Source of the DNA: a bacterium
GTDB lineage: Bacteria; Spirochaetota; JAHITG01
Direction of reading: 5' to 3'
Length of the DNA: 16,203 nucleotides
Assembly: GCA_028711675.1 (NCBI GenBank)
Contig: JAQTRT010000033.1
Coordinates: 1-16,203 of the forward strand
The position numbers and the translations under genes were made by a program. Positions 15,382-16,203 of the stretch are shown piece by piece (the first letter of the stretch is position 1; every line of letters starts with the position of its first letter). The notes under the pieces were generated by a model that ran no database searches, was not told where the DNA came from, and worked only from the letters and a program-made list of their open reading frames with translations.

Positions 15382-16203
15382 ATGGTAAAATGCGTCCTGA
15401 TCAGTTATGCCGGATATCCCTATACATTAAGCAGCCTGCTGCCTGATAACGGCCTGGCCAATCTGGCCGGAGCTCTTATCCGGGCCGGGCACAAGGCCAG
15501 GATACTGGATTACGGGACCGTTAGCACCATCAAACGGCTTATCCCGCAAAACCACACCGAAGAATTGAACCGCCTTTTCAAACAATACGGGAACAGGATA
15601 TACAAGGAAGGCTTGGTGGAATCGAACCGCCTGAATGAGAACCTCCAGGAATACCAGGAAGGACAGGCAAGAGAGATCGGAAAAGAGATCGCCCGGTTCA
15701 TCCAAACGGAAAAGGCCGATTTTGCCGGGATAAAATTATGGAATGGAGACGGTTTCACCGGGTCCATCATGATCGCCGAAGAGATAAAAAAACTCCTTCC
15801 CGGGTTTCCCGTCGTGGCAGGCGGGCCCCATGTGGATATGTACAATAAATATATCTGGGAAAGGACGGATGCTTTTGACCTGCTGGCCCAGGGGGAAGGC
15901 GAGGAGACCATTGTCCGCCTGGCCGATCATTATGACGGACGAACCAGCCTTGCCGGGATTCCTAACCTGATATACAGGAAAGGGGATGAGGTCATTACTG
16001 CGGAAAAAAAATGGATCGAAGACCTGAACACACTGCCCTTCCCGGTCTATGACAAGGATGTCTACCTGGCCATGAAAGGCGATGAGAAAATTAAGATCGT
16101 AGTACTGGACGAAAGCCGCGGCTGTCCCAACACCTGTTTCTTCTGCATGCAGCCCATGAAAAGCGGGAACAGGATAAGGATAAAAAAAGCCGAGAGGATC
16201 ATC
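15382..16203 (+). CDS. B12-binding-type radical SAM protein, N-terminal part (cut by right edge)
   Basis: 274 residues are visible and the frame is open at the window end. The N-terminal 190 residues resemble a cobalamin-binding (Rossmann-type) domain: PDNGLANLAGALIRAGHKARILDY split over 21-44, VVAGGPHVDMY (144-154) and LLAQGEGEETIVRLA (167-181). A linker with LNTLPFPVYD leads to the radical SAM cluster motif C248-P-N-T-C252-F-F-C255 in ESRGCPNTCFFCMQP. There is no DxHxxG motif, so base-off B12 binding is not indicated. Known for the class: a 4Fe-4S cluster cleaves S-adenosylmethionine to start radical chemistry, often methylation or methylthiolation; members include BchE- and HpnP-like proteins. 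The substrate cannot be told. A 45-residue helical insertion (about 50-108) rich in Glu and Lys sits inside the first domain. Cytoplasmic; start ATG 15382 with AGGGGG. Confidence 0.92.
   Translation, partial: MVKCVLISYAGYPYTLSSLLPDNGLANLAGALIRAGHKARILDYGTVSTIKRLIPQNHTEELNRLFKQYGNRIYKEGLVESNRLNENLQEYQEGQAREIGKEIARFIQTEKADFAGIKLWNGDGFTGSIMIAEEIKKLLPGFPVVAGGPHVDMYNKYIWERTDAFDLLAQGEGEETIVRLADHYDGRTSLAGIPNLIYRKGDEVITAEKKWIEDLNTLPFPVYDKDVYLAMKGDEKIKIVVLDESRGCPNTCFFCMQPMKSGNRIRIKKAERII

Overview
The window looks like chromosomal DNA from an uncultivated, diderm (outer-membrane-bearing) bacterium of moderate GC content. Evidence for a Gram-negative type envelope is direct: two proteins carry outer-membrane beta-barrel domains (a PorV/UPF0164-like barrel and an Omp85/BamA-like barrel ending in Phe), and five of the genes encode signal peptides or membrane anchors. 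TGA is used as a stop (for example at 5771-5773 and 14126-14128), so the code is the standard bacterial one. A bacterial DHQ synthase II-type gene, large TPR arrays and PorV-like barrels together are typical of deep-branching candidate phyla, but I cannot assign a phylum from this window.

Layout. (1) 2-844: the 3' part of a 3-dehydroquinate synthase II-type gene, cut by the left edge. (2) 972-12908: five tightly packed plus-strand genes forming one probable operon behind a good sigma-70-type promoter (937-964). In order they encode an inner-membrane protein with a Cache-like extracytoplasmic region; a PorV-like outer-membrane barrel fused to about 16 TPR units; a secreted protein with a seven-bladed Reg_prop propeller, five Ig-like repeats, a coiled coil and a LysM-like domain; a second inner-membrane Cache-like protein; and a protein joining a HExxH metallopeptidase, a TolB/PD40-like propeller and an Omp85-like barrel. 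Junctions are 25-bp overlap, 4-bp ATGA overlap, 55-bp gap and a 65-bp overlap with a TTG start. (3) 12916-12960: a three-segment inverted repeat able to form two mutually exclusive perfect hairpins. (4) 13028-14128: a SpoIID/LytB-type peptidoglycan hydrolase. (5) 14130-14525: a stand-alone CheY-like receiver on the minus strand, convergent with the SpoIID gene with one base between the stop codons, with its own promoter and a G-rich leader. (6) 14626-14922: gene-free spacer with a second promoter, then a 100-residue CxxC/CxxH protein (14923-15225). (7) 15382 to the right edge: the N-terminal part of a B12-binding-type radical SAM protein.

How they may work together. The five-gene operon has parts for every layer of the envelope: two inner-membrane proteins facing the periplasm, a peptidoglycan-binding-type module, a long TPR scaffold, and two outer-membrane barrels, one carrying a protease. 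I infer an envelope-spanning machine for assembling, processing or displaying surface proteins. No domain in it is new, but the combination is not a named system that I recognise, and it is the best candidate here for something undescribed. The SpoIID-type hydrolase next to it would fit local cell-wall remodelling. The receiver and the last two genes have their own control signals and may be unrelated.
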